The notes: a model not told the origin generated them from the letters alone. Positions 1 to 7,053 are shown, numbered from the stretch's first letter. The stretch is 13,225 bases of DNA from an uncultured Clostridia bacterium (GCA_946626395.1 CAMOUF010000097.1:1-13225), one strand, 5' to 3'. Program-made: numbers and translations.

Positions 1-1
1 C

Positions 2-1366
2 CTGGACAAGGAGGACTCCCACAAGATTCTGGTGTACGACCTGGGCGGCGGCACCTTCGACGTTTCCATTCTGGAAATCGGCGACGGCGTGTTTGAAGGG
101 CTGGCCACCAACGGCGCCACCCGCCCGGGCGGCGACGACTTTGACAACCGCGTCATCGACTACATCGCCGACACCTTCCAGCGGGAAAACGGCATTGACC
201 TGAAAAAGGACCGCATGGCCTATCAGCGCCTGAAGGAAGCCGCCGAAAAGGCCAAGATCGAGCTGTCCAACGCCATGACCACCAACATCAACCTGCCCTT
301 CATCACCGCCGACGCCACCGGCCCCAAGCATCTGGACATGACCCTGACCCGGGCCAAGTTCAACGAGCTCACCGCCGACCTGGTGGAAAAGACCATCGGC
401 CCCCTGAACAACGCGCTGCGTGACGCGGGCCTCACTTCCGCCCAGATCGACAAGGTGATCCTGGTGGGCGGCTCCACCCGTATCCCCGCCGTGCAGGACG
501 CGGTCAAGAAAGTCACCGGCAAAGAGCCCTTCAAGGGCATCAACCCTGACGAGTGCGTGGCCATCGGCGCTGCCATTCAGGCGGGCGTGCTGGGCGGCGA
601 AGTGAAGGACGTGCTGCTGCTGGACGTGACGCCCCTGAGCCTGGGCCTGGAGACCGAAGGCCACATCTTCACCAAGCTGATCGAGCGCAACACCACCATC
701 CCCACCCAGAAGAGCCAGGTGTTCTCCACCGCCGCCGACGGCCAGACCACCGTGGAAATCCACGTGCTGCAGGGCGAACGCCCCATGGCCTACGACAACA
801 AGACCCTGGGCCGCTTCCAGCTCACCGGCATTCCCTCCGCGCCCCGCGGCGTGCCCCAGATCGAAGTGACCTTCAATATCGACCGCAACGGCATCGTGAA
901 CGTATCCGCCAAGGATTTGGGCACCGGGAACGAGCAGAAGGTGACCATCACCGCCTCCACCAACATGACGGAAGAAGAAATCCAGCAGCGGGTGAAGGAA
1001 GCCGAGCAGTTCGCCGAGGCCGACAAGCAGAAGAAGGATGAAATCGAAACCTTCAACAAGGCCGATTCCCTGATCTACGAAATGGAAAAGCAGCTCCGGG
1101 AGAACGGCGACAAGCTGTCCGCCGAGGACAAGAACACCGTCCAGACCGAGATCGACAATTTCAAGAAGGTCCGGGAGGGCAACAACGCCAATGAAATCAA
1201 GAATGCCATGGACGCCATGACCCAGAAGGTGTATTCCATCTTCGGCAAGCTCTATCAGCAGCAGGGCGGCCAGCCCGGCCCCGATATGGGCGGCGCCCAG
1301 GCGGGCCCTCAGCCCGGCACCCAGAATGACGATGGCTCCTTCAACGCCGACGGCAGCGTGCAGTAA
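2..1366 (+). CDS. dnaK: Molecular chaperone DnaK (Hsp70), 5' end cut by window edge
   Basis: ATP-dependent Hsp70 chaperone that binds exposed hydrophobic peptides and works with DnaJ and GrpE in the cytoplasm. The reading frame is open from base 2 and gives 454 residues to the TAA. About 160 N-terminal residues should lie upstream. Visible marks are the Hsp70 signature DLGGGTFDVSIL near the start, the third signature VILVGGSTRIPAVQ, and the interdomain linker VLLLDVTPLSLG. These are followed by the beta-sandwich substrate-binding domain, the helical lid (MTEEEIQQRVKEAEQFAEAD) and a Gly/Gln/Pro-rich tail. The tail ends NADGSVQ and lacks the acidic DxDFEEV-type terminus common in bacterial DnaK. 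No lipoprotein or J-protein gene overlaps it. The next 490 bp are repeats, so the usual immediate dnaJ neighbour is displaced by 1.4 kb. Identification is secure. Confidence 0.98.
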   Translation: MDKEDSHKILVYDLGGGTFDVSILEIGDGVFEGLATNGATRPGGDDFDNRVIDYIADTFQRENGIDLKKDRMAYQRLKEAAEKAKIELSNAMTTNINLPFITADATGPKHLDMTLTRAKFNELTADLVEKTIGPLNNALRDAGLTSAQIDKVILVGGSTRIPAVQDAVKKVTGKEPFKGINPDECVAIGAAIQAGVLGGEVKDVLLLDVTPLSLGLETEGHIFTKLIERNTTIPTQKSQVFSTAADGQTTVEIHVLQGERPMAYDNKTLGRFQLTGIPSAPRGVPQIEVTFNIDRNGIVNVSAKDLGTGNEQKVTITASTNMTEEEIQQRVKEAEQFAEADKQKKDEIETFNKADSLIYEMEKQLRENGDKLSAEDKNTVQTEIDNFKKVREGNNANEIKNAMDAMTQKVYSIFGKLYQQQGGQPGPDMGGAQAGPQPGTQNDDGSFNADGSVQ

Positions 1367-1384
1367 GAGATAAACGGGGGAATG

Positions 1385-1429
1385 CTGGGGGAAACCATTC
1401 TTTGGAGGCCAAAGAATGGTTTCCCCCAG
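1385..1429. repeat. GGGGGAAACC palindrome, copy 1 (perfect hairpin)
   Basis: A perfect inverted repeat with 21-bp arms (1385-1405 and 1409-1429) and a 3-nt AGG loop lies 18 bp after the dnaK stop. The arms begin CTGGGGGAAACC and end TCTTTGG. Related palindromes occur at 2613-2741 and 4907-4968, so this is a dispersed family and not just a gene-specific terminator. There is no T-tract after the stem, so Rho-independent termination in the classical form is doubtful. The hairpin could still protect the dnaK mRNA 3' end. Confidence 0.85.
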
Positions 1430-1430
1430 G

Positions 1431-1540
1431 TCCGCAGCCTCAATAGTCGCAACTCCGCTTCATGCGGAGCTTGCTCCTTTTCGGCTGATCTCAGCGCGGA
1501 CAGGACATCCGCCACAGGCGGCTGTCCGCGCTTCGTCCCC
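1431..1540 (+). repeat. Two-hairpin structured repeat, copy A
   Basis: A ~110-nt element that recurs in inverted orientation at 7334-7443. Hairpin 1 pairs 1449-1458 with 1464-1474 (GCAA plus CTCCGC against GCGGAG plus TTGC, one bulged base, 5-nt loop). An 11-nt linker GGCTGATCTCA is identical in both copies. Hairpin 2 pairs 1494-1503 with 1522-1531 (10 bp), has a 5-nt bulge at 1504-1508, and an inner CCGCC-ACA-GGCGG hairpin at 1509-1521. It is followed by TTCGTCCCC. Stem bases differ between copies in a compensatory way, which points to a conserved fold. It abuts the palindrome at 1385-1429 and reads in the dnaK direction. No function is known to me. Confidence 0.85.
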
Positions 1541-1618
1541 TTTCCAAGAAAGCCATATTAGGAGCCTTTTGTATATACGCAACTATTCAATCAAGCAACA
1601 AATAATCCAAATCCTACG

Positions 1619-1760
1619 CTGTCATCCTGAGCGGAGTGGAGCGAGAGCGAAACGGAGTCGAAGGATCTCCAAGCAGGATTAAAATATTACTTGACATAAC
1701 CCATTACTGGGAGATTCTTCGCTGGCGCTGCGCTATCGCTCCGCTGGCTCAGAATGACAG
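1619..1760. repeat. Imperfect palindromic intergenic repeat (TGTCATCCTGAGC type)
   Basis: A 142-bp imperfect palindrome. The outer arms pair CTGTCATCCTGAGC (1619-1632) with GCTCAGAATGACAG (1747-1760), with one mismatch. The inner arms pair GAAGGATCTCC (1660-1670) with GGGAGATTCTTC (1709-1720). The unpaired centre (1671-1708) is AT-rich. From general knowledge, repeats with TGTCATCCTGAGC arms and GAAGGATCTC are widespread in many bacterial genomes and often create spurious ORFs. Only one copy is present here. A TTGACA lies at 1691-1696, but no good -10 follows at the proper distance. Confidence 0.75.
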
Positions 1761-1855
1761 CCGGGGTGGGCGGTATTCCAAACAACGCTATTCCGTTGCT
1801 TGATAAAAAACATCATCATCTTCCCGAATCAGGCATCCAGCAGGAGGAAAGCGGA

Positions 1856-2509
1856 ATGAAAAAACTTTCCATCACATTCTTTCTCCTTCTGTCGCTGCTG
1901 GCGGCAGCCTGTTCCCCCGCCTCCGCCGACGTGATCACCGCCCTGGCAATCGAAGTCAATCCAGAGCATCTGGAAAAGACGGCCTCCTACGCCCGCATCC
2001 TGGGCTACAACCCGGACAGCAACACGCTGACGGTGGAGCTGATCGCCCCGGAAGTGTTCGACGAGCAGGAGGTAAAAGCGCTCCGGCCTGGCGACAGCAT
2101 TTTTACCGGCGGTCATGAAGTGCTGATTCAAACGATTGAGGTGAATGAGCGGGGAACATACATAATCAATCGTGGGGATGATCCTGAGCAAGCCCTTTAT
2201 CTGACGGAAGATTTTCGCGGTTATTCCATGAGAACCTTTTTGGATGACGACTATGTTTGGATCACGCTGGATGTGATTGAGTGCCCGATACAGGATTCCC
2301 TGCAGTTTCTGGATTATATCGACGAGGAAAGCGGCAATTCCTTGGAATTGCCCGTCGTTCATACCGCGCAGGAACTGACGGCCCGATTGCGGGAAGAGGA
2401 TGCTTCCGAAGCATTTACCGTCGGCCTTGCCACCAACAACGTCTATGTCGCCTTTGATGGCGAGGGCAATCTGGCCACCATCCATCGGTTCTATGTTCCG
2501 TGGCAGTGA
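1856..2509 (+). CDS. Putative lipoprotein of unknown function
   Basis: Encodes 217 residues. The start is set by AGGAGG at 1842-1847, 8 nt before the ATG. The open frame runs further upstream into the preceding repeat, but that part is not credible protein. Residues 1-19 form a charged and hydrophobic signal ending AAAC, so lipid attachment at Cys19 is likely. Signal peptidase I cleavage after ASA (residue 24) is an alternative. The mature part has a beta-rich stretch (about 45-100) with the pattern NTLTVELIAPEVF then LRPGDSIF, and an acidic middle. No catalytic motif is recognised. It sits between dnaK and dnaJ, flanked on both sides by repeats. The second half is visibly less GC-rich than dnaK or dnaJ, which suggests lower expression or a different origin. 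Function unknown. Confidence 0.85.
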   Translation: MKKLSITFFLLLSLLAAACSPASADVITALAIEVNPEHLEKTASYARILGYNPDSNTLTVELIAPEVFDEQEVKALRPGDSIFTGGHEVLIQTIEVNERGTYIINRGDDPEQALYLTEDFRGYSMRTFLDDDYVWITLDVIECPIQDSLQFLDYIDEESGNSLELPVVHTAQELTARLREEDASEAFTVGLATNNVYVAFDGEGNLATIHRFYVPWQ

Positions 2510-2514
2510 AATAA

Positions 2515-2554
2515 CCCCTCCGGCCCTTCGGGCCACCTCCTCTGATAGGGGAGG
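2515..2554. repeat. Double-hairpin intergenic motif after the lipoprotein gene
   Basis: Begins 5 bp after the lipoprotein stop. One hairpin is GGCCC-TTC-GGGCC (2522-2534). A second pairs 2536-2543 (CCTCCTCT) with 2547-2554 (AGGGGAGG) around a GAT loop. A short CAATTT follows, so it could act as a weak terminator. Similar CCTCCGGCC..GGCCACCTCC motifs are, to my general knowledge, common in gut clostridial genomes. I see only one copy here. Confidence 0.6.
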
Positions 2555-2612
2555 CAATTTCTGTGGCAATACATGGTAAAGCACGAAAGGGGAATCAAAG
2601 CTCTCCCTTATC

Positions 2613-2741
2613 GCCTTTCTCGGAAAGGGGTCTGGGGGAAACCGCTCTTTGGGGGCCGAAGCGCCCGGAAAATGATCCGGTGGATCATTTTCAGCGAAGG
2701 CCGGGCGGCAGCCCCGGGAAGCAAAGAGCAGTTTCCCCCAG
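2613..2741. repeat. GGGGGAAACC palindrome, copy 2, with nested hairpin
   Basis: Same family as 1385-1429 and 4907-4968. The outer 20-nt arms are 2632-2651 and 2722-2741, with one mismatch. The centre is 70 nt rather than 3 nt and is itself palindromic. AAAATGATCC (2669-2678) pairs perfectly with GGATCATTTT (2682-2691), and GCGCCCGG (2661-2668) pairs with most of CCGGGCGG (2701-2708). The leader CTTTCTCGGAAAGGGGT (2615-2631) is shared in form with copy 3. It ends only 42 bp before dnaJ. Confidence 0.8.
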
Positions 2742-2783
2742 AAATACCTAACATAAATCAACCAATTGTGAGTTGAGGAAACA

Positions 2784-3911
2784 ATGGCAACAAAACGCGA
2801 TTATTACGAAGTGCTGGGCGTGGACAAAAACGCCAGCGCGGACGACATCAAAAAGGCTTACCGCAAGCTGGCCAAGGAATGCCACCCCGACCTGCACCCC
2901 AACGACAAGCAGGCGGAGGAGCGCTTCAAGGAGCTGAACGAAGCCAACGAAGTATTGAGCGACCCTGAAAAGCGGGCGCGCTACGATCAGTTCGGCTTTG
3001 ACGGGCCCCAGGCGGGCTTCGGCGGCGGCGCGGGCGGCTTTGATTTCAGCGGCTTCGGCGGCATGGGCGATATTTTCGACCAGCTCTTTGGCGGCGGCAT
3101 GGGCGGCGCGGCCCAGCGGCGCAACGCGCCCATGCAGGGCAACGACCTGAGATACAACCTGCGCATCTCCTTTGAGGAAGCGGCCTTTGGCTGCGATAAA
3201 TCCTTTGAGTTCATGCGCAACGAAAACTGCGAAACCTGCCACGGCACCGGCGCCAAGCCCGGCACCAGCCCCAAGCAGTGCCCCAACTGCAGGGGCACCG
3301 GCCAGGTGCGCATGTCCGGCGGCTTCATGGTCACGGTGCGCACCTGCCCCACCTGCGGCGGCACCGGCAAGGTGATCACCGATAAATGCACCGCCTGTAA
3401 CGGCACGGGCCGCACCCGCCGCCGCCGCACCGCGTCTGTGAAGGTGCCCGCGGGCATCGACAACGATCAGACCATCGTGATGAACGGCCAGGGCGAGCCG
3501 GGCCGCAACGGCGGGCCCAACGGCGATCTGTACATTCAAATCACCGTGCGCCCCCACAAGCTGTTCAGGCGGGACGGCACCAACCTGCATCTGGATCTGC
3601 CCATCTCCTTCACCCAGGCGGCCCTTGGCGCGGACATCGAGGTGCCCACCCTGGGCGGCGGCAAAACCACCGTTCACATTCCCGAGGGCACCCAGAACGA
3701 CGCCGAAATCCGCCTGAAGGGCCAGGGCATCCAGCAGCTGCGCTCCACCTATCGGGGCGATCTGATCCTGCATATCCGGGTGGAAATCCCCCGGCGCTTG
3801 ACCGAAAAGCAAAAGGAGCTCCTGCGCCAGTTCGAGGACATCTCCTCCGGGAAGGAATACGAAAACCGGAAATCCTTCCTGGACAAGGTGAAAGATCTTT
3901 TTAACGGCTGA
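2784..3911 (+). CDS. dnaJ: Chaperone protein DnaJ (Hsp40), full length
   Basis: Co-chaperone that delivers substrates to DnaK and stimulates its ATPase. It has 375 residues, normal for class I DnaJ. The J domain covers residues 1-70 with the DnaK-contact motif HPD at 34-36. A Gly/Phe-rich linker runs from about 70 to 108. Four zinc-binding CxxCxGxG repeats start at C149, C166, C188 and C202. The C-terminal substrate-binding domains follow (VPAGIDNDQTI onward). The start is ATG with GAGG 5 nt upstream. No CIRCE or CtsR operator and no convincing promoter is seen in the short leader, and a palindromic repeat lies directly upstream. How it is transcribed apart from dnaK is unclear. A terminator hairpin begins at its stop codon. 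Confidence 0.98.
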   Translation: MATKRDYYEVLGVDKNASADDIKKAYRKLAKECHPDLHPNDKQAEERFKELNEANEVLSDPEKRARYDQFGFDGPQAGFGGGAGGFDFSGFGGMGDIFDQLFGGGMGGAAQRRNAPMQGNDLRYNLRISFEEAAFGCDKSFEFMRNENCETCHGTGAKPGTSPKQCPNCRGTGQVRMSGGFMVTVRTCPTCGGTGKVITDKCTACNGTGRTRRRRTASVKVPAGIDNDQTIVMNGQGEPGRNGGPNGDLYIQITVRPHKLFRRDGTNLHLDLPISFTQAALGADIEVPTLGGGKTTVHIPEGTQNDAEIRLKGQGIQQLRSTYRGDLILHIRVEIPRRLTEKQKELLRQFEDISSGKEYENRKSFLDKVKDLFNG

Positions 3912-3956
3912 AAAAATCCCATGCCGGGCAACTCCACGGCATGGGATTTTTTTCAG
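3908..3956. terminator. Bidirectional terminator shared by dnaJ and the convergent gene
   Basis: A 16-bp perfect stem (3911-3926 with 3937-3952) and a 10-nt loop. An A-run lies on the left and a T-run on the right, so it can end transcription from both sides. CTG and CAG extend the pairing at the ends. It overlaps the stop codons of both dnaJ (3909-3911) and the minus-strand gene (3953-3955). Confidence 0.92.
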
Positions 3957-4738
3957 TCTGCTTCCGTTCCGTACACTTCCCAGGCCCGAAGGGAAGGGAA
4001 GGCGGAGGGATCGTCGCTTTTTTCCATGCGCTCCAGCCGCAGCCAGCGCACGCGCCTGCCGCCCAGGTCGATCCACTGGCGCTCCCCGGTCTTTTGCAGG
4101 GAGAAGGAGATTTCATCGCCGTTGGAGTCCACCGCCCAGCCTGCCACCCAATAGGCGTCGTGGGGAAAATCCGCCCGCAGGGTCAGCGCCATGCGCCGGG
4201 CGATGATTTCCCGGCCAAAGTCGATTTTGCACCAGGCGTCCGTCCGGGCGCCGATGCCCCAGCTTTCAAAGGGCCATTCCCCATGGGAGGTATTGAACCG
4301 CAGCCCGTCGATCACGTTCCGGGCGGCGAATACCGATTCATTCCTGGTTTCCACGTTGGCGGTACAGTGGGGATAAAAATCCGTGTCGCCCCGCAAATCG
4401 GCGGGGTTCCGGGCCAGATCCCGGCAGGCGTCGGTTTCCTGCCGGGTCAAAAGGCAGGCGGAAATAATGTGCCGCGTTCCCTCAAACGCAGAAGGCGCGT
4501 AGGCCAGGCGGTACTCGCCCATGGGAACTGGCCAATGCATTTCCCCGCGGGGCAGATAGACTTCTCCCTCCGGCAGCGCCGCGTCCATCCGCACCAGAAG
4601 ATGCGCGCCGGGCGACGCGTCGATTTGAATGAAATCCCCTTCCGCCCATGCCCTGTCCACGCACAGCATGGCGGCGTCCGGATGGGACGCGGAGGCGATC
4701 ACCGCGCCAGTTCCATCGCACACCTTTATTTCGATCAT
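3953..4738 (-). CDS. Discoidin-like (F5/8 type C) domain protein, cytoplasmic
   Basis: Encodes 261 residues with no signal peptide or membrane segment. Residues about 120-258 look like a galactose-binding-like jelly roll of the F5/8 type C class: ARNVIDG (139-145), a Trp-rich ESWG segment (158-161), WCKIDFG (169-175), a YWVAGWAVDSNGDEI strand and a final RWLRLERM...RAWEVYG. Residues 1-115 form a separate beta-rich part without a recognised family. Such domains bind sugars or other polar ligands, but they are usually secreted, so a cytoplasmic copy is odd. The ATG at 4738 is preceded by GGAGG (4753-4749). It converges on dnaJ and shares its terminator. The domain call is by eye, and the ligand and role are unknown. 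Confidence 0.75.
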   Translation of the reverse strand: MIEIKVCDGTGAVIASASHPDAAMLCVDRAWAEGDFIQIDASPGAHLLVRMDAALPEGEVYLPRGEMHWPVPMGEYRLAYAPSAFEGTRHIISACLLTRQETDACRDLARNPADLRGDTDFYPHCTANVETRNESVFAARNVIDGLRFNTSHGEWPFESWGIGARTDAWCKIDFGREIIARRMALTLRADFPHDAYWVAGWAVDSNGDEISFSLQKTGERQWIDLGGRRVRWLRLERMEKSDDPSAFPSLRAWEVYGTEAD

Positions 4739-4906
4739 GACTGTTTCTCCTCCCCGGTGTTTTGATTCTATCTTTTCGCCGGGCGGGAAGCTTTCTCCTC
4801 TTTTTTATGGTTCAATACAAAACCTTGTGGGAGATTCCAATACATTCCTGCTGTTCTGCTCCGTAATGAACCAAGAAGAAAGAACGAATTTACTGAATTC
4901 TTTATT

Positions 4907-4968
4907 GCTTTCTCGGAGGGGGGTGTGGGGGAACCTCTCTTTGGCATCCAAAGAGAGGCTCCCCCACA
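4907..4968. repeat. GGGGGAAACC palindrome, copy 3
   Basis: 21-nt arms 4924-4944 and 4948-4968 with one mismatch and a 3-nt CAT loop. The arm reads TGTGGGGGAACC then TCTCTTTGG, matching the plan of copy 1. The leader CTTTCTCGGAGGGGGG (4908-4923) matches that of copy 2. It lies in the 427-bp gap between the divergent discoidin-like and xpt genes. The rest of that gap (4755-4906) shows nothing I can assign. Confidence 0.82.
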
Positions 4969-5082
4969 ATCTTTTGCATTGATCCCTTTTTATTGTCAAT
5001 GGGGGAACAATTGCAACGAAAGGAAAAAAACATCCCAAATCGGGCAAGCGCCAAAAACATTTGATTTTCTTTGGAAAAACGC

Positions 5083-5111
5083 TTGTTTTTTGCGGCGTTT
5101 TACTGTACAAT
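5083..5111 (+). promoter_or_regulatory. Probable sigma-A promoter of xpt
   Basis: TTGTTT (5083-5088), a 17-nt spacer and TACAAT (5106-5111). Transcription would start near 5118, leaving a leader of about 48 nt, too short for a purine riboswitch. Just upstream, CAAGCG (5045-5050) and CGCTTG (5080-5085) form an inverted repeat that reaches the -35. AAAACGC (5076-5082) and GCGTTTT (5095-5101) form another. Either could be an operator. Confidence 0.6.
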
Positions 5112-5165
5112 AGACGCGTATTTCCTTTTAATGTTCGGCTTTTTATTGACAAGGAGGCGACAGGC

Positions 5166-5744
5166 ATGCAGGAGCTGCGGGAGATGATCCAGCGCTGCGG
5201 CGAAGGCATTGGCGATGATATCGTAAAAGTGGATATGTTTTTGAACCACCGCATTGAAACCGGCCTGATGATCCGCATGGGTGAGGAACTGGCCCGCGTG
5301 TTTGCGGAGGATAAGCCTGATCTGGTGCTCACTGTGGAAGCCAGCGGCATTGCCCTGGCCCTGACCGCCGCCCATGCCCTGGGGGATCTGCCGGTGGTGT
5401 TCGCCAAGAAGGCGGCCACCGTGGTGCAGAGCCCGGACGTGGCCCAGGCCTCCGTGTATTCCTTCACCCATAAGCGGGAAAACATCATCCGCGCCGACAA
5501 AAAATATCTGCCCCAGGGCAGCCGGGTGCTGATCGTGGACGATTTTCTGGCGGACGGCCAGGCCTGCCAGGGCATGATGGCCCTGTGCGCCCAGACCGGG
5601 TGCCAGGTGGTGGGCATCGGCATCGGCGTGGAAAAGGGCTTCATGCCCGGCGGCAGGAACCTGCGCTCCATGGGCCTGAAGGTCTGCTCCCTGGCCACCG
5701 TGACGGCCATCGAGGATGGCAAGCTCATCCTGGCCGACGATTGA
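5166..5744 (+). CDS. xpt: Xanthine phosphoribosyltransferase
   Basis: Converts xanthine and PRPP to XMP for purine salvage in the cytoplasm. It has 192 residues, like Bacillus Xpt. The start is set by AAGGAGG (5151-5157), 8 nt before the ATG. The frame stays open upstream, but without another ribosome site. Marks are DMFLNHRIETGLM (23-35), EASGIA (58-63), FAKK (79-82) and the PRPP-binding loop VLIVDDFLADGQA (121-133), all characteristic of the Xpt family. A BMP-type binding protein follows after 88 bp with no terminator with a T-tract between, so co-transcription is likely. Unlike many Firmicutes xpt genes it has no visible guanine riboswitch. Adenine or other PRTases lack this exact set of motifs, so the assignment is firm. 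Confidence 0.93.
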   Translation: MQELREMIQRCGEGIGDDIVKVDMFLNHRIETGLMIRMGEELARVFAEDKPDLVLTVEASGIALALTAAHALGDLPVVFAKKAATVVQSPDVAQASVYSFTHKRENIIRADKKYLPQGSRVLIVDDFLADGQACQGMMALCAQTGCQVVGIGIGVEKGFMPGGRNLRSMGLKVCSLATVTAIEDGKLILADD

Positions 5745-5832
5745 TTTTCTTTTCGCCCGTAGCCGTTTCCTTTTCCAGGGAAGCGGATACAATACATCAT
5801 CCAACCAACATATTTGGAGGAGGAACATCCAC

Positions 5833-7032
5833 ATGAAGAAACTGATTGCTCTGCTGCTCTCTCTGGCCCTGTGCCTGGGCTGCGTTGGCGCGCTGGCCGA
5901 TGGATACGAAGGCGTGAAGCTGGGCGTGATCCTGCTGCATGACGAAGACTCCACCTACGACCTGAACTTCATCAAGGGCGTGGAAGAAGCCAAGGAACTG
6001 CTGGGCCTGAGCGATGAACAGGTGATCGTGAAGCGCAACATCCCCGAATCCAACGAATGCTACGAAGCCGCTCTGGACCTGGTGGACGAAGGCTGCAACA
6101 TCATCTTCGCCGACAGCTTCGGCCATGAGAGCTTCATGCTCCAGGCCGCCAAGGAACGCCCCGAAGTGGAATTCTGCCACGCCACCGGCACCATGGCCCA
6201 CACCGAGGGCCTGGCCAACTTCCACAATGCCTTCGCCGCGATTTATGAAGGCCGCTACCTGGCCGGTATCGCCGCCGGCATGAAGCTGAACGAGATCAAG
6301 GCCGCCGGCAAGCTCAAGGGCGAAAAGCCCCTGATGGGCTATGTGGGCGCTTTCACCTATGCCGAAGTGGTGTCCGGCTACACTTCCTTCTATCTGGGCG
6401 CCAAGTCCGTTTGCCCCGACGTGATCATGAAGGTGCAGTTCACCGGCTCCTGGTACGATGAAAAAGAAGAAAAGGCTGCCGCTGAAGCCCTGATCGCCGC
6501 AGGCTGCGACCTGATCAGCCAGCACGCCGACTCCATGGGCGCTCCCACCGCCTGCGAAAACGCCGGTATCCCCGATGTGAGCTACAACGGCTCCACCATC
6601 GAAAGCTGCCCCAACACCTTCATCGTGTCCTCCCGCATCAACTGGGCTCCCTACTTCGAGTATATCGTGAAGCAGAAGGCCGCTGGCGAAGCCATCGACG
6701 TTGACTGGACCGGCACCATCGCCACCGGCTCCGTGGTGCTCACCGACGTGAACACCGCCGTGGCCGCCGAAGGCACCGTGGAAGCCATCGAAGCCGCCAA
6801 GGCCGAATTTGAAGCGGGCACCCGCAAGGTGTTCGACACCGCCACCGAAGGCTTTATCACCAAGGACGGCGCTGCCCTGACCTCCTACATGGCCGACGTG
6901 AACACCGACGAAGCCTTCACCCCCGACACCGAAGTGGTGGCCGATGGCTTCTTCCATGAATCCGAATTCCGGTCCGCTCCTTACTTCGACGTGCAGATCG
7001 ACGGCATCGAGCTGCTGAACACCATGTTCTGA
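5833..7032 (+). CDS. BMP-family ABC transporter substrate-binding protein
   Basis: Extracellular solute receptor of the basic membrane protein (Bmp/PnrA-like) family, which usually delivers nucleosides or purines to an ABC permease. It has 399 residues. The start is fixed by GGAGGAGG (5816-5823), 9 nt before the ATG; the longer open frame overlaps the end of xpt. The N-terminus is a signal peptide (1-22). Cleavage after ALA is possible, and Cys17 (LCLGC) is a non-standard candidate for lipidation. The mature chain has the two-lobed periplasmic-binding pattern: LGVILLHDEDSTYDLNFIKG (30-49), IIFADSFGHE (90-99), AIYEGRYLAGIAAG (136-149), a second lobe starting MGYVGAF, and CDLISQHADS (225-234), a ligand-pocket type stretch. 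Placement behind xpt supports a purine-type ligand. ATPase and permease genes are missing downstream in the window. Codon use is strongly biased, suggesting high expression. Confidence 0.92.
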   Translation: MKKLIALLLSLALCLGCVGALADGYEGVKLGVILLHDEDSTYDLNFIKGVEEAKELLGLSDEQVIVKRNIPESNECYEAALDLVDEGCNIIFADSFGHESFMLQAAKERPEVEFCHATGTMAHTEGLANFHNAFAAIYEGRYLAGIAAGMKLNEIKAAGKLKGEKPLMGYVGAFTYAEVVSGYTSFYLGAKSVCPDVIMKVQFTGSWYDEKEEKAAAEALIAAGCDLISQHADSMGAPTACENAGIPDVSYNGSTIESCPNTFIVSSRINWAPYFEYIVKQKAAGEAIDVDWTGTIATGSVVLTDVNTAVAAEGTVEAIEAAKAEFEAGTRKVFDTATEGFITKDGAALTSYMADVNTDEAFTPDTEVVADGFFHESEFRSAPYFDVQIDGIELLNTMF

Positions 7033-7053
7033 TCCCGTCCCATCGCTTTTTCC

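Noticed and set aside
1691..1719. Promoter for the lipoprotein gene within the palindromic repeat
   Set aside because: TTGACA is perfect, but the hexamer 17 nt later (ATTCTT) is a poor -10 and no extended -10 is present.
1829..2761. 310-residue minus-strand frame opposite the lipoprotein gene
   Set aside because: It reads through the repeats at 2515-2741 and has no ribosome site. The plus strand has a signal peptide and ideal Shine-Dalgarno.
2742..2783. CIRCE or CtsR operator before dnaJ
   Set aside because: No TTAGCACTC/GAGTGCTAA pair and no GGTCAAA repeats in this short leader.
5030..5165. Purine (guanine) riboswitch before xpt
   Set aside because: Expected from other Firmicutes, but none of the conserved aptamer sequence is present and the leader from the likely promoter is only about 48 nt.
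4805..5800. 331-residue minus-strand frame over the xpt region
   Set aside because: It translates palindrome copy 3 and the antisense of xpt. No protein features.
5797..6957. 386-residue minus-strand frame opposite the BMP gene
   Set aside because: Composition is Gly/His/Val-rich as expected from antisense of biased codons. No start signal or family.
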